Assembly (NCBI GenBank): GCA_027257055.1
Contig: JAPVLO010000133.1
Coordinates: forward strand, 6,386,001 to 6,450,000
DNA: 64,000 nucleotides
Direction of reading: 5' to 3'
Source of the DNA: Cephalopachus bancanus
Taxonomy: Eukaryota; Chordata; Mammalia; Primates; Tarsiidae
Part shown: in pieces, positions 1 through 10,954 of the stretch
Numbering within the stretch: the first letter of the stretch is position 1
Layout: each line of letters starts with the position of its first letter
The notes under the pieces: model-generated
Database searches by the model: none
What the model was told of the DNA's origin: nothing
What the model saw: only the letters and a program-made list of their open reading frames with translations
Translations under genes and position numbers: made by a program

Positions 1-1814
1 TCCAAGGCCAGGTGGAGTCGTAGGCATTAAGATACAAAAGCAGGCTTGAACCCTGCAGTGACAGCTGTGCTAGCAAGAGAATCTCCAAGTGGCAGTTTGT
101 GGGATGCATGGGGGCTTAACAGGCAGCATGTGGGTGGAAATCAGCAAGGTCACAGGAAACCTTGGCACCATTGTGCGGGTGTCTACAAGTCTCAGCCGCA
201 ACCATGAAGAGGCTTTCACTGCAAGGAACCAAGCAGATGCCAACTTCATAATGGCGAGAGTGGCAACAGGGGTCCACAGTGGAGCTGATGCCCAGACCCA
301 CACTCCTTTACCCGAGCCATTCTTTATCCATGGTCAGGAATGACAGAGGCAAACACTGTTCACAAAGATGTCTGCCCCTGAATTTCTGGCTCTGCTAGAT
401 ACAAGCTTGGTGCAAGAAGAATAAAACTCCATTTTCTAAAAGAACTCTGAATACAAAAAGAGTATGTCATCATTTCCAAGTGCTGTGAAGAGTTCCATAA
501 GTATGGTTGACTTGGAAAATCACAATTACATTTCTTGAACAGGAACCGATACAGATTCAGAAGAGCTCTTTAGAAATTGCTTTTATTCCACTTTACCTCT
601 CACTGAGAACCTTAGAAATAGTGTTTATTCCATTTTACCTCTATCAAGGACTATAGAAATGCCTAATACAGTAAACATTTGCTTGAGACTTCTTAGAGCT
701 GACTCTACAGCCTTCACTAATTTCCGCACATGGATTATGTTTTTGGAGACTGTTTATCACTTGCTTAAACAAAGAGTGCTTAAAGATGACATTTGGTATA
801 ATGGGTAGTTCTACCTTCTATCACTCATAATCTCTTTTATTAACCATCAACGCAGACAAAAACGTCACCTGATGCTTTTGAGCTTTAGCGACAAGGAACT
901 GCTTTTGTCCAAATGTCCTCCACCAACTCAGAGGTAAGATGTCCCCTCAAATTCTACCTCCCACACAAGGGGATTGGTACCATTTCAAGCTGGAGTGGAA
1001 AGCAAATTCTAGGGGACAACTGGACTTGCTAATCCCAGTAGAAAGTACAATGCCTTAGTTCACAACTCAAGACTTGTATTAACAACACTGTTCTGTGATT
1101 CTTCTATTCACTCTTTCTTTTACCTGGTTAAGCATTCAATGCTATTTATTTCACTACATATGGCATCTCTATGCCATATGATTCATCAGTAAAGTCATCA
1201 TAATTAGAATTTCTGGTGCCTGGATCTCTCTATTACCCTGGGGAAAAACTTCCTTATGTCCTTCCACTATTTTAGCTTGGAGATGAATTTAAACATCCTT
1301 CCATTAAAACAGCTCTTTCCACCAGCTTCACTGCCCCCCCCCCGATGTTTCTCTAGAATTTTTTGTAGGCTTCAAACTTGAACTAGCTTCAAGCTTGTTT
1401 TGGAGAAGTGGACATTTGTTTATATATGAAGAAAATAAGTTGCCTTTTTATATAAAATAAATACACTAGTGCCATGGTTAGTATGTGACAGAATTTATCA
1501 CTTTTATTTGGGAAAGTTTGTTATTCTTGCTGTCATTCTGTTGAAAAAACAACCTCCAGGCTAGTCTAGAAGAAAGAAATTGAGAAAAGATAGAGCTAAA
1601 TTGTATTGCATAAGGTAACAGGGATTCTTGACCTGTCCCAGGGCAACCAGAAGAAAAGGAGATATTAGGAACCCCAGAAAAAATGAGGATGTGAGAAGAT
1701 GGGAGGTTGCAGACTCCAGAAACTTGAGGCATGGGGGTGGAAGAGAAAGATGACTCCCAGTGGATTGCCCTGCCTGTGTGTGGGCTAAATTCTTCAGGGT
1801 AGAAGCAGAAGATA
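1..1814. other. Intergenic sequence, nothing recognised
   Basis: I see no gene, RNA gene or familiar repeat family here. Short reading frames on both strands lack splice context or resemblance to any family I know. A ten-base C run lies near 1334, and there is an imperfect 30-bp local duplication at 571-642. Confidence 0.5.
571..642. repeat. Imperfect tandem duplication, about 30 bp
   Basis: Positions 571-600 and 613-642 match over about 30 bases with a few mismatches, at a 42-bp offset. Both copies begin tagaaat and end in ttacctct. No function is suggested. Confidence 0.6.
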
Positions 1815-1905
1815 CTGACACTCCCAAAGCCACACAGCACAAAGACGTGGCTGGAATTAGATTAGTACCCAGAATATTGGCGACCCAGAGTTCTGCAGAT
1901 GATAT
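1815..1905 (-). repeat. MIR SINE fragment
   Basis: The order 'ccaaagccacacagc', then 'gtggctggaattaga', then 'acccaga' matches the antisense core of MIR (the 'gtcacacagctagtaagtgg' region). It is short and diverged, as expected for this ancient mammalian family. Confidence 0.45.
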
Positions 1906-3384
1906 ATTAATTCCTTTTTCTCCTTTAAAGAGTCTGCATCATTTCACCTTCTCCTAACGTTTTTGTAGAGAATGTTCATTGCTATGGGCATTGTGCGTTA
2001 TTTTCTTTATTCCCAAGCAAACAGTCCAAGGCAACTGGTTAGTCCCTGTCAATGCAGCTCATGGCACACTCTTTTTAGATATTGGCAAAAAAAAATCTTG
2101 TTCTATTTTACATCTCCAGGTGGCATCTAAACATCCCTATGAGAGACAGCATTTAGAGGTAAACTGTGTTGGTTTCTGGCCACTCCATTGGCCACAGTCC
2201 TCCATGACCTCCTGCACATCAATGAGGATGCAAAGAGACAGTTATGGTCCTCTGTCTTCCCTTGTGACATAAGATGAGAAGGTACTGAAGGGCCGTCATC
2301 ACCTCAGCTCACTGACTTTGGGCCCTTCACATCCAAGTTCAGAATCACTGGATGGAGAGGCTGGCATGTGAGATGCAGTGGGTCTCTTCATGCCTGTCTC
2401 TTCCTCTCTGGCTGCCTTCTCCTACAGTCATCACTGCAGTCAGCTCCCCTGCCCACCTTCTGTGAGTGTTGCCATTCTTCTCTCACTTTCTGACCTTGGT
2501 GGCTTCTCAATCACCACCTTGAAGGCCCCTTGGAGAACCTGCCACATGCCCACACACATGTCTCCTGGATGTGCCAGGGAGTTAACGCCATGGGGTAACT
2601 CTTGACCAGTGGGGAAAGGGAACTGGGGGATGCACGCCTCCCACTTCTGTCCCTTGGAGTGTCTACTGAGAGGTGCTATCCACACTACTCATCAGAGAGA
2701 TCCAGTTGCCCAGAGCACTGTCTAGCAGGGGTGTACCTGATGTCCGCTTCCCTCCTGCCCTTTCCCACTCGCCCGTGGCCCCTGCTCCAGTTCATGGGGA
2801 AACTTCCTTAAATGAACCCTGTAAACAAGCCCTCACTTTCTAAGGAGAAAACCAAGCCACATGAACCATATGTCAACTAGTGAAACAAAAGTGCAATTGT
2901 AAGTGAACTAATTAGACTGTTATTTTGTTATGCTTGTTTTACGGTCTCTCTCTCAAGAAACCCAGAAGAGACAAACATATGGCATGATAAATTGTCCTTA
3001 ACACCTCTTCGTTGCCTGACATAAAAAACTGTCATGTAGATTAATTTAATCTCTAATTAATTGGCTTCATGTTTGCAGTTTTAAAAATAATCTATAGTTA
3101 TTCAAAATATTTGTTCTTGACTTTCTTGCTGGCAATCTAAAGTGCACAGAACTTTCCAATGTATCTTTGATGCATTTAACTAAAGATCTGGCTTTCCCTT
3201 TTATGTTATATTGACTTATCTTACACTTGGCACCTGTTTTTTTATGAATTCTGTGAGATGATTTTGATAGAACCTGATGTCAAGCTTCCTGGAGTTGTCC
3301 ATGCCTATCTGGGAATTCTATTTAGGCATATCCTATCTTCACGATGCTTAAAAAGCAAACGATAGTCTCTAGATGCATTCATGT
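1906..3384. other. Intergenic sequence with a possible conserved noncoding block
   Basis: No gene or repeat is recognised. The part at about 2880-3180 is AT-rich, non-repetitive and dense in homeodomain-type TAAT motifs around 3040-3062. That is compatible with a noncoding regulatory element, but nothing proves it. Confidence 0.35.
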
Positions 3385-3612
3385 TGTTTCAAAGGACAAG
3401 ATTTTCTCTTTATGCCTGCTTAGTATTCCATCATGCATGTGTACCACATTTTCTTTATCCACTCCACTTTCAGTGGGCATCTGGGTTGGGTCCATATATT
3501 TGTTACTGTGAATGGTGCTGCAATGAACATGTGTGTGCAGGTGTCTTTTTGGTAGTGCAATGTACTACCTCTGTGTATAACTGTAGGTGTATATTTGGAT
3601 TTTGCACATATA
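3385..3612 (-). mobile_element. L1 LINE fragment, ORF2 3' end, antisense
   Basis: The + strand reads through the familiar reverse complement of the L1 ORF2 C-terminal coding region: 'tagtattccat', 'accacattttctttatcca', 'gggttgg', 'gctgcaatgaacatgtgtgtgcag'. It is diverged and truncated at both sides, so it is an old, dead copy. Confidence 0.8.
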
Positions 3613-4764
3613 CTGAAGCTTCTGGAATTGCCAGGGGCCAGAGCACAGCAGTCTGCCAGTTCCCTAAGCTCCCTTTCCTCTATTCTCTTTCCCTACTTAT
3701 TCCTCTCTGTGTTTTCTCCACCCTCCATCCTGTCTGCAATGTCAACATCTCTTCTCTTCATGCATGACATGAACTACAGCATGTGAAGTCATTTCCTCAC
3801 ACGAACATGGTGCTTTCCCTAAGTACAGTCGGGAGAATACATCTTTCTCTATTCTACTACACATGTGGCCATGGGTCACTTAGTCAGTGAAGGGTCCCCA
3901 CAGGGTAGATTCAGATCTACCCCATCGGGTGATGAGCTCCATCTTCTGACTAATCCCTTTCTCAGAGCAAGCCGAAGTTTGCTTGAGTAGGAGAAAACAA
4001 TCTCAAACTATCTTGGAGAAGCAGAAAGAGGAAAATGGGTGCTTGAATCCCAAATGATCTCCTGACTCAATCTGGCCAACAAACTGGGAGAGACTAGACA
4101 CATCGAATCTCAGGAGAGCTTGGGCAGGCGTGGACGGTAGGCTTGGACCCTAGAACATCCTGCTTTTTATTCATCATGGCACAAAGTTACTCCATGTTTT
4201 ATACTACTGAATCTTTAGACTTCATTTGCTATGTTAAGTGCTACACACTTAACAGTAAAAAAGAAAGAAAGAAAGAAAAATACAAGAAAAACAGTTCTGA
4301 AGAAAGTAAAGGACTTAGCAAGTTAGTAATAAGAGTTGGGACTCCCACCAGTTCTTCTGATGGCAGCAACACTGATCTTTCCTGGCTAGTGTGCTCCCTT
4401 CCCCAGGAGACCTCATCAAGAGTAGATAACAGACACTTATTTTTCCTTCAAAACACTTATTTGGACCAGTACTCAGTTAATTATCTCATGTTTCACCTGG
4501 CCTGTGTCCAATGTTCTAGAGACTGTGTGGTTTCCCGCCTGCCTATCTACACTGCGCCAAAACAACCTAGCAGTTTGGCGAATTCAGCCAACTGAGGACT
4601 TATCTCAGTTAAGTAAATTGGATGGATAATTGTGTGTCATCCCCACCTGCACCCCAGTGGGATAAATAATTTGTTATAATAGAGGCTGAAGTGGGGCAAA
4701 ATTGGCTCTATAGGAATTCATTGGCTAAGAAGTTTTGTAATAATAAGGAGAATGACAATAACCA
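3613..4764. other. Intergenic sequence with a short GAAA run
   Basis: Nothing recognised except an A-rich (GAAA)n-like run at about 4257-4282. A 150-codon open frame at 4143-4595 crosses that low-complexity run and has no recognisable domain, so I do not treat it as a gene. Confidence 0.4.
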
Positions 4765-4945
4765 AAGCTTCCAATTGCTGACGCCCCTATATTCTGTGGA
4801 CTATACTCAATGCATCATATAATTTGATCTAAATTAGAAATAATTTTATAAATCTATTTACGTCTTTTTTATAAATGAAGAATTTTGTCCTAATGACAAA
4901 GTAGCTAACTTTACAACTCTAGATACTGGCCCCTCCTACTTGTTT
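4765..4945 (-). repeat. MIR SINE, antisense
   Basis: The segment follows the antisense MIR order: a low-complexity start, then 'ctatactcaatgcatcatataattt' type sequence (MIR: 'aagcgctttacatgtattaactcattt'), then a 'tttataaatgaag' stretch equivalent to 'ttttacagatgagg'. It is strongly diverged. Confidence 0.5.
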
Positions 4946-5341
4946 TAATGTAGACAATTTTGACTAAAATTCCTGTGTAGCCATCATACAGAAGAACCAC
5001 AAGAGAAGATGTGATAGCTAATTAGTATTTGCTTTTCAAGCAAGCATTGCAATATCTATTTTCTCCATCCATTTCCCTCGTAGGTGTAAGTTACTGATTG
5101 TGACCTGGTACTGTGAAATGCCTGCTTCCCATGTGGCACAAAGTATCCTCGGCCTCCCAGGCAAGTCCCTGTCTGCAGCCAGCGGCAGTCTCACTACTGA
5201 ATCCAGTAGTGACTTACCTATGTTTCTGGCATTGCTTTCTCTCTGCTTCACAATAACTTCAACCTACCTCCTAGACTATTAAAGCTATTGCAGCAGTCTT
5301 TGTTTGAAAGAAACATTCATTCCTTAATGAAGACATTTATA

Positions 5342-5915
5342 CCGAGGGTGCCAAAAAACTGTTTCACATTTTAAGAAAGGGAAAAACTGTATTAAAATTG
5401 AAATAATCAATCTATCCCAGTAACAAAAGATGAATACAAGTCACATTTGACTTCTGCAGCTACAAGAGGTCCTTGAAGCTGTTTCCATCAGCATCCAGAC
5501 ACTTCTGAAGACAGTGAATGACTGCAGGACTTGTTGCTGTGTGAGTCCTCCCGGATCTTCCCTTGTGCACATCACACACAGGATCAGCCATCTCAGATTA
5601 ATCATGAAAGTGTGCAGTTGTCAGGTGTGTTGGAGGTTCTGTTGCATATTGGCTTCTCCATTGTCATTGTACTTCCACAGCATCCTCGAATTTCAAACTC
5701 TACTTTAAAATGGTCTTGCACCCCTTGAATGACAACCATGCTTCTGCCAACTTTTTTGAATGTCCCATCACATGGTGATGCTAACATTCATTTGATTAAC
5801 ACCATCTTTTGAGTGAACGTCATATATACATTGCCACCGTAATTCAATTCAATTTTGATATGTCACACATAGATAACATCTCTTAAAGTATGTATACACA
5901 TTTTGGCACCCCCAG
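5342..5915. mobile_element. Tc1/mariner-type DNA transposon, internally deleted
   Basis: The block is bounded by TA dinucleotides (5340-5341 and 5916-5917), the usual mariner target duplication. It has terminal inverted repeats of about 35 bp: the left end starts ccgagggtgccaaaa and the inverted right end starts ctgggggtgccaaaa. The repeats stay similar inward through a 'ttaaga' motif. At 574 bp it is far shorter than an autonomous mariner of about 1.3 kb, so it is probably a non-autonomous deletion derivative. Internal sequence may include decayed antisense transposase coding sequence, but I see no intact frame. The family name is not assigned. Confidence 0.75.
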
Positions 5916-6057
5916 TATTTAATCTCAAAGTCATGGAGTCTGGTAGTATGATCTCAAGGGAGTCTTAGGAGCCAGACCAAAAAGAGTGACCACCAGAGGA
6001 TAGACGGCACATTGACGTTTTGATGGCACACAGCCTAATGTTGAAACTCCCTTCTGC

Positions 6058-6230
6058 CTTTCATGACCTGTGTGACCTGAGATGTTTGATTTGTCGTTTT
6101 TCTAATCCTGAATATGAAAATAAGAACAGTGTGTGTCTCATAAGGTTAGTGTGAGGTTCAAGGAGATAAGACCTGTGAGTGTGTTAGCAGAGCATCTGGC
6201 AAGTAGGAGAGTTGATAGTCCTAGTCATTG
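6058..6230 (+). repeat. MIR SINE, sense
   Basis: The sequence follows the sense MIR layout: 'gacctgtgtgacct', then 'tctaatcctgaatatgaaaat' (the 'ctcatctgtaaaatgggg' region), then 'cataaggttagtgtgagg', then 'agcatctggcaagtagg' (the 'cagtgcctggcacatag' region). Confidence 0.55.
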
Positions 6231-6269
6231 AGCTAGAAATACCTCAATGAGCCACGTCTGGGTAAGCAC

Positions 6270-6385
6270 CTGTAGCCAAATCGCTCAACTCAGATCTTTG
6301 CTTCTTCTCTCATCTGCAAAATGAAGGGCATAGCCTAGTCTAGAAGTCCCATAAAATCTTTTCCAGCTCTAATTTTCCATAATCA
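6270..6385 (+). repeat. MIR-like fragment, sense
   Basis: 'ctctcatctgcaaaatgaagg' followed by 'tctagaagtcccataaaatc' and 'ttccagctct' resembles the tail of a MIR-related SINE. It lies just downstream of another MIR. The subfamily is uncertain. Confidence 0.4.
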
Positions 6386-7510
6386 AAACCCTACTGTATA
6401 TTCATATTTATAAATTCATACTCATATTCATGAAATTCATATTCATGAGATCCTCAGTCCTCACCAAATGCTCTGCATATGCCTCTGCCAGGCTTCAGCC
6501 TGGAGTCGGGTTAGAGCTGCGTCCTTAGTTCTGGCCTGTGGAACTGTGGGTGTGAATGGCTCCTTTGGATCTGAGGCAGTCACTAGCCAGTGTGAACTCA
6601 CCATGTTCTCCCATCCTCGCTGGAGATCCTGGCAGCAAAGAACTTTAAGATAGCCTTGTTGCAATATGGAACAGTCTGGATCCCTAAGACACCGAAAGTC
6701 TGCCTGACCTTCATTGGACAGTCATAAGTGCAAGATACATTTTTTTGTTGTGCTAAGCAAGTGACATTGTGAAGTTTGATTGTCACAGCCAGCGGTCACC
6801 TCCCCTGGCTTGTATAGTATTCAAGCTCCTCCACACCCCATTTCTCAATTTTTGTTTAGAAAGACAACTTTTTAAAAGACAAAGAGCATTCATGAAGAGG
6901 TGGGGGAAGGAAAGAAGATGTCATGAAAGGGTAGCCTGTGGCCTGAGAGGTCCATGAAAACTGTGGGCGAGGTCCAGAAGCCCAGAGAGAGGTGTTTCAG
7001 CAGCGCAAGACTTTTGTGGTATCTGCTGGATGCCACCTTCTTTCCCCTAACTTGGCCCCAGGTTTATTTCACTATGCACTCAGGATGGCACTGCCTCTTA
7101 TACCAGAAAATCTGCGACCTGTTTCTTATAACCTTTGATCATTTCTTCTGCTATACCACTGGGCATTGAACATCCTTAAAGCATCATTCGTTTTATTATA
7201 GTTACAGTCATTATCAGAAGAAAAACATTTCCCACCAAAGGTGAAGTGGAAAGGCACATAATATATGACTCCCCAACCTCACAAAATTGTTGACAAGGCC
7301 AAAATATACACCAAAGCTTGAAAACCATGAGGTGCCGAGCACGGCAAGGGCAGATGACCCAGGAATGGAGCAAGAAGAATATCACAAAGGCCCTAGAACT
7401 CATGAAAGAGTACCAATACCTGATACAGGCAACGTATACATTTTAAAGGAAAGAGACATAAGAAAGTCAAAATACAAAGTAGGGTTAGAGATTTATATAA
7501 AATTTTAAGA
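6386..7510. other. Intergenic sequence, nothing recognised
   Basis: Overlapping short frames occur on both strands at 6460-7500 but lack domains and splice context. No repeat family is recognised. Confidence 0.4.
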
Positions 7511-7511
7511 A

Positions 7512-7820
7512 GTGGCGCTGGCCAGCTCAGTGGCTCTGCCTGTAATCCCAGCACGTTGGGAGGCCGAGGCAAGTGGATTGCTTGAGCCCGTGGGTTCGAG
7601 ACCCATCCGGGCAACTTGGTGAGACCTGTCTCTACAATAAAAAAAAAAAATAAGCCTGGTGTGGTAACGTACACCTGTAGTTCCAGCTACTTGGAAGGCT
7701 GAGGCAGAAGAATCACCAGAAGCCCAGCAGGTCAAGGTTGCTGTGGCCAGGAGTGTGCCACTTCACTCCAGTCTGGGCGATAGAGTGAGACTCCAACTCA
7801 AAAAAAAAAAAAAAAAAAAG
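7512..7820 (+). mobile_element. Young lineage-specific Alu, sense
   Basis: A full dimeric Alu. The left arm carries 'gcctgtaatcccagcac' and 'gggaggccgaggc', the middle is A-rich ('caataaaaaaaaaaaa'), the right arm carries 'gtagttccagctacttgg', and a poly(A) tail ends near 7819. It belongs to the same subgroup as the antisense copies at 9.7, 10.5, 11.1, 13.5, 21.1 and 61.1 kb, sharing the unusual 'caataaa' middle and the 'gactccaactc' end. Confidence 0.9.
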
Positions 7821-8039
7821 AACTGATGCTTTGCTTTATTCAACAGAATATTCCTTATTTTCCTGTTATCTTTGTTTTTAAAAAGTTACAAAACTTAATG
7901 TATCAAGAAAGAAAAACACCTCCAGCGTAATTGAAAGACGCAACATGCATACACATCTCCGGATAGCGTATGGAAACTGGAATTCTTTGAAAGTTTGCAT
8001 CTACATTGCCTTACTCAAGAAAATAAACTTGGTGTGTAT

Positions 8040-8400
8040 ATGCATATACATATATTCTTTTTTGAAAAAACTTTATTTTAAAGATATGGAGTACAATTCA
8101 GGGTTAGGTAGACAAATGGTCATTGTGTAGGTAAAGTTTGGGCTCACTTTGGTCCCCACTTCACCTGGTTTGAGATAAGAGTCCCTTATTGATAAAGTAT
8201 GCCCCCACCTTGGCAGTTTTCCACTATTGCCAATCCCTTTCTTACAGTATTTTGATCATTGTTCAGGGTCTGCTTATGAGTGAGAGCATGTGGGATTCGG
8301 TTCTTTTTTTCTGTGACAGATCACTGAATATTATAGACTCTAAGTCCATCCAAGTTGCTGTGAAGTTCATAATTTTGCATATATTTATGTAATTTTATTA
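8040..8400 (-). mobile_element. L1 3' end, antisense, 5'-truncated
   Basis: The sequence 'ggagtacaattcagggttaggta' through 'tgcccccacc' and 'gcttatgagtgagagcatg' to 'ccatccaagttgctgtgaag' matches two other copies in this window, at 18.3-18.7 kb and 54.05-54.4 kb. It is therefore a shared L1 3' UTR family with the start of the ORF2 C-terminal region. The copy is truncated in ORF2. Confidence 0.8.
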
Positions 8401-9398
8401 CTGATGATTGATTTAAATGTGATTTTCAAGAAACAAATAAATACCAGTGATTCAACTCTCTGTGACATTTATGAGATGAATTTATCCAAACCATTTATGA
8501 GTTGATTGAAATGCTGGAACAGAGACTGCTGACTACAGCATCCAAACAAGATAAATGAAAAATCTCAGAGGATGACTATTGACCCAATCCAAACAAATTA
8601 CCTCCTGGTTCCGTTGGTTGTTGCCAAGTCCCAGCAAAGTGCTCAGGGTAAGCATAGCGTCAGCATGGAAAGGTCTGCTTGGCTTTCTGTTGGTGGTCAT
8701 TCAAGCACACAATCTTCACCAGCTCTATCAGAAAGTATCAGACCATTGACGTCAAGGCTGTGACAGACACAGTCCCTTGCCAGATAAAAAGGAAAAGTTA
8801 ACTGTGTGACCCAAAAAGAAATGAGGCTTGAGGAAATGAGTCCGGTCACTGAGGCAGGAACAGATTGTACTAGACCAGCAGTCATCACTGAATGATTCTC
8901 TGCTTGGACCTGAGGAAAGTTGGTTTTCTCAGTCACAGGAGAGGTTGGTGTATGGTCTGAAGGGGCACTTAGCAGCCCTGCTGTGTATCAGAAGAGCAAT
9001 GATTCTCTGAGCCTTTGAGCTAAGTACATTGTGCAGTTCTTAGGAGGCTTGCCATTCCAAAGTCTGGTCAAGTGTTGGCCACGTTGTCTCATGTATATTG
9101 GATACACTATGGTAGAAAAAGGAGGCTAATTTCATTTGAATAGTTTTCAGTGACTGTAGATTAGATGTAACTGACCACTAAGTGGATTCCATAACAGTGA
9201 TACACTGCAGGGCTGTTTTGCTTTTCACTCAGGGTCTGGCAGTCAGTGGAGGTATCACTACCAGTTGGGACAGAGGACAGGGACAGGGATGAGAAGGCCT
9301 GGGGAGCAGAGGGAGAAGGCAGAGAACCAGGAGCAGATCAGAGTCCTGAGTGGAGGGGCGAAGACTTGTGAGAAAACCAAATATGTGTCTGCCCTAGC
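8401..9398. other. Intergenic sequence, nothing recognised
   Basis: No repeat family, RNA gene or convincing coding frame is recognised here. Confidence 0.4.
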
Positions 9399-9526
9399 TA
9401 CTCACACACTCACACACTCATGTGTGTACACACACTCATGCACACACTCAAATGACACACACACACTCACACACGTGCACTCATGCTAACACACACACTC
9501 ACGTGCACATACACACATGTGCACAC
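9399..9526. repeat. CA-rich microsatellite with palindromic interruption
   Basis: An irregular (CA)n / (CACACT)n stretch with interruptions. It contains the self-complementary motif tgtgtgtacacaca near 9420-9434. Confidence 0.85.
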
Positions 9527-9708
9527 GAAGAATATTACAATTTACTTGGGCCCTATCTGTAAAAACTGAGTCTTTTCAAGTCAGAAAATTATTCTCAGCA
9601 TGGACTAATCCTCCAGATTTGTTCAATACCAAGTTTGATTGTATTTCTTCGCACTTTGATGTGAACTACAGGATGATCTGATAGGGCTAAGTGGTCTTTC
9701 TGCTTTTC

Positions 9709-10002
9709 TTTTTTTTTTTTTTTTTTTGAGTTGGAGTCTCACTCTGTCGCCCAGATTGGAGTGCAGTGGCCGCTCCCGGCCACCGCAGCCTCGACCTGCT
9801 GGACTCCAGCGATCCTTCAGCCTCAGCCTTCCAAGTAGCTGGAACTACAGGCGCGTGCTACCACACCCGGCTAATTTTTTTTTTGATTTATTGTAGAGAT
9901 GAGGTCTCACCTGCCCAGGCGAGTCGCGAACCTGTGGGCTCAGGCAATCCACTCACCTCAGCCAAAGGCGTGAGATTACAGGCTGAGCCATCCAGCCCGG
10001 CT
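9709..10002 (-). mobile_element. Young lineage-specific Alu, antisense, with TSD
   Basis: It begins with poly(T) and 'gagttggagtctcactctgtcgcc' type sequence and ends 'agcccggc'. Target-site duplications flank it: gtctttctgcttttc at 9694-9708 and gtctttctacttttc at 10003-10017 (one mismatch in 15). It carries the palindrome gtggccgctcccggccac typical of this subgroup. Confidence 0.93.
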
Positions 10003-10017
10003 GTCTTTCTACTTTTC

Positions 10018-10520
10018 AACATATGCACAATCAGTTGTTTGCCATTGCTCCTTAAGTCCAGCGTTTTCTTCTAGACTTAATTTCCTCTTGCTGAATTACA
10101 CCAATCAGTAGTTCATAAAGCAAAGTTCATCTAAGAGTAGTCAAACTTTTAAGTTGTCTGAGATGTCTTTTTAAACTCTTCAATGGTATATTAGATAAAT
10201 ATAGAGATGTAGCTAAAAGTTTATTTTCCCTCAGCACTTTAAGAATATTTCCTTTTTTTTTTTTTTTTGTCATCCATTGCCACTGAGCAAAATTGTTTTG
10301 TCAGTCTAAATATTTCTTCACAACCAACATGCTTTTTTCCTCAGTTAGCATTTAGGGTTTCTATTTTGCAGTTTCAACATGAGTCTGAGCTTCTTAATCT
10401 CTCTTGAATTATAAAAGATACTTAGCCATGATCCCTTTTAATATCTTCTTTCCCCATTCATTGTATTCTTTCTTTCTGGAACTTCACTAGACACAAGACA
10501 GAGCTTCTCACACTATGTTT
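10018..10520 (-). repeat. AT-rich old L1-like sequence
   Basis: AT-rich sequence with a poly(T) run at 10252-10268. The part around 10440-10520, and its continuation after the next Alu ('tctagcttccagttcactaatttcttct' at about 10895-10920), resembles antisense old L1 or HAL1-type sequence. The assignment is weak. Confidence 0.35.
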
Positions 10521-10536
10521 CTCTTTCCTATTCTTT

Positions 10537-10820
10537 TTTTTTTCTTTTGAGTTGGAGTCTCACTCTGTCGCCCAGACTGGAGTGCAGTGACTGCTCCCGG
10601 CCACCACAGCCTCGACCTGCTGGGCTCCAGCGATCCTTCCGCCTCAGCCTTCCGAGTAGCCAGAATTACTGGCATGCGCTACCATGCCCGGCTGATTTTT
10701 TGATTTATTGTAGAGATGACGTCTTGCTGCCCAGGTGGGTATCGAACCCGCAGGCTCAGGCAATCCACTCACCTCAGCCTCCCAAAGGCGCAGGATTACA
10801 GGCTGAGCCACCAAGCCCGG
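10537..10820 (-). mobile_element. Young lineage-specific Alu, antisense, with perfect TSD
   Basis: A dimeric Alu in reverse orientation, from a poly(T) with one C to 'caagcccgg'. A perfect 16-bp target-site duplication, ctctttcctattcttt, flanks it at 10521-10536 and 10821-10836, so this is a clean L1-mediated insertion. Confidence 0.95.
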
Positions 10821-10954
10821 CTCTTTCCTATTCTTTATCTCAACTTCATTTGCGATCTGTTTCTGTGGTACATTAGGAGTGATTTTCTCAGGTCTAGCTT
10901 CCAGTTCACTAATTTCTTCTTTGATGAATAGATTCTACTGTTAATAAGTTATTG

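Noticed and set aside
4143..4595. 150-codon + strand frame
   Set aside because: Contains a translated GAAA microsatellite and no known motif. Consistent with chance.
9399..9526. CRISPR-like array of short repeats
   Set aside because: The repeats are CA dinucleotide variants without unique spacers, and the genome is a vertebrate one.
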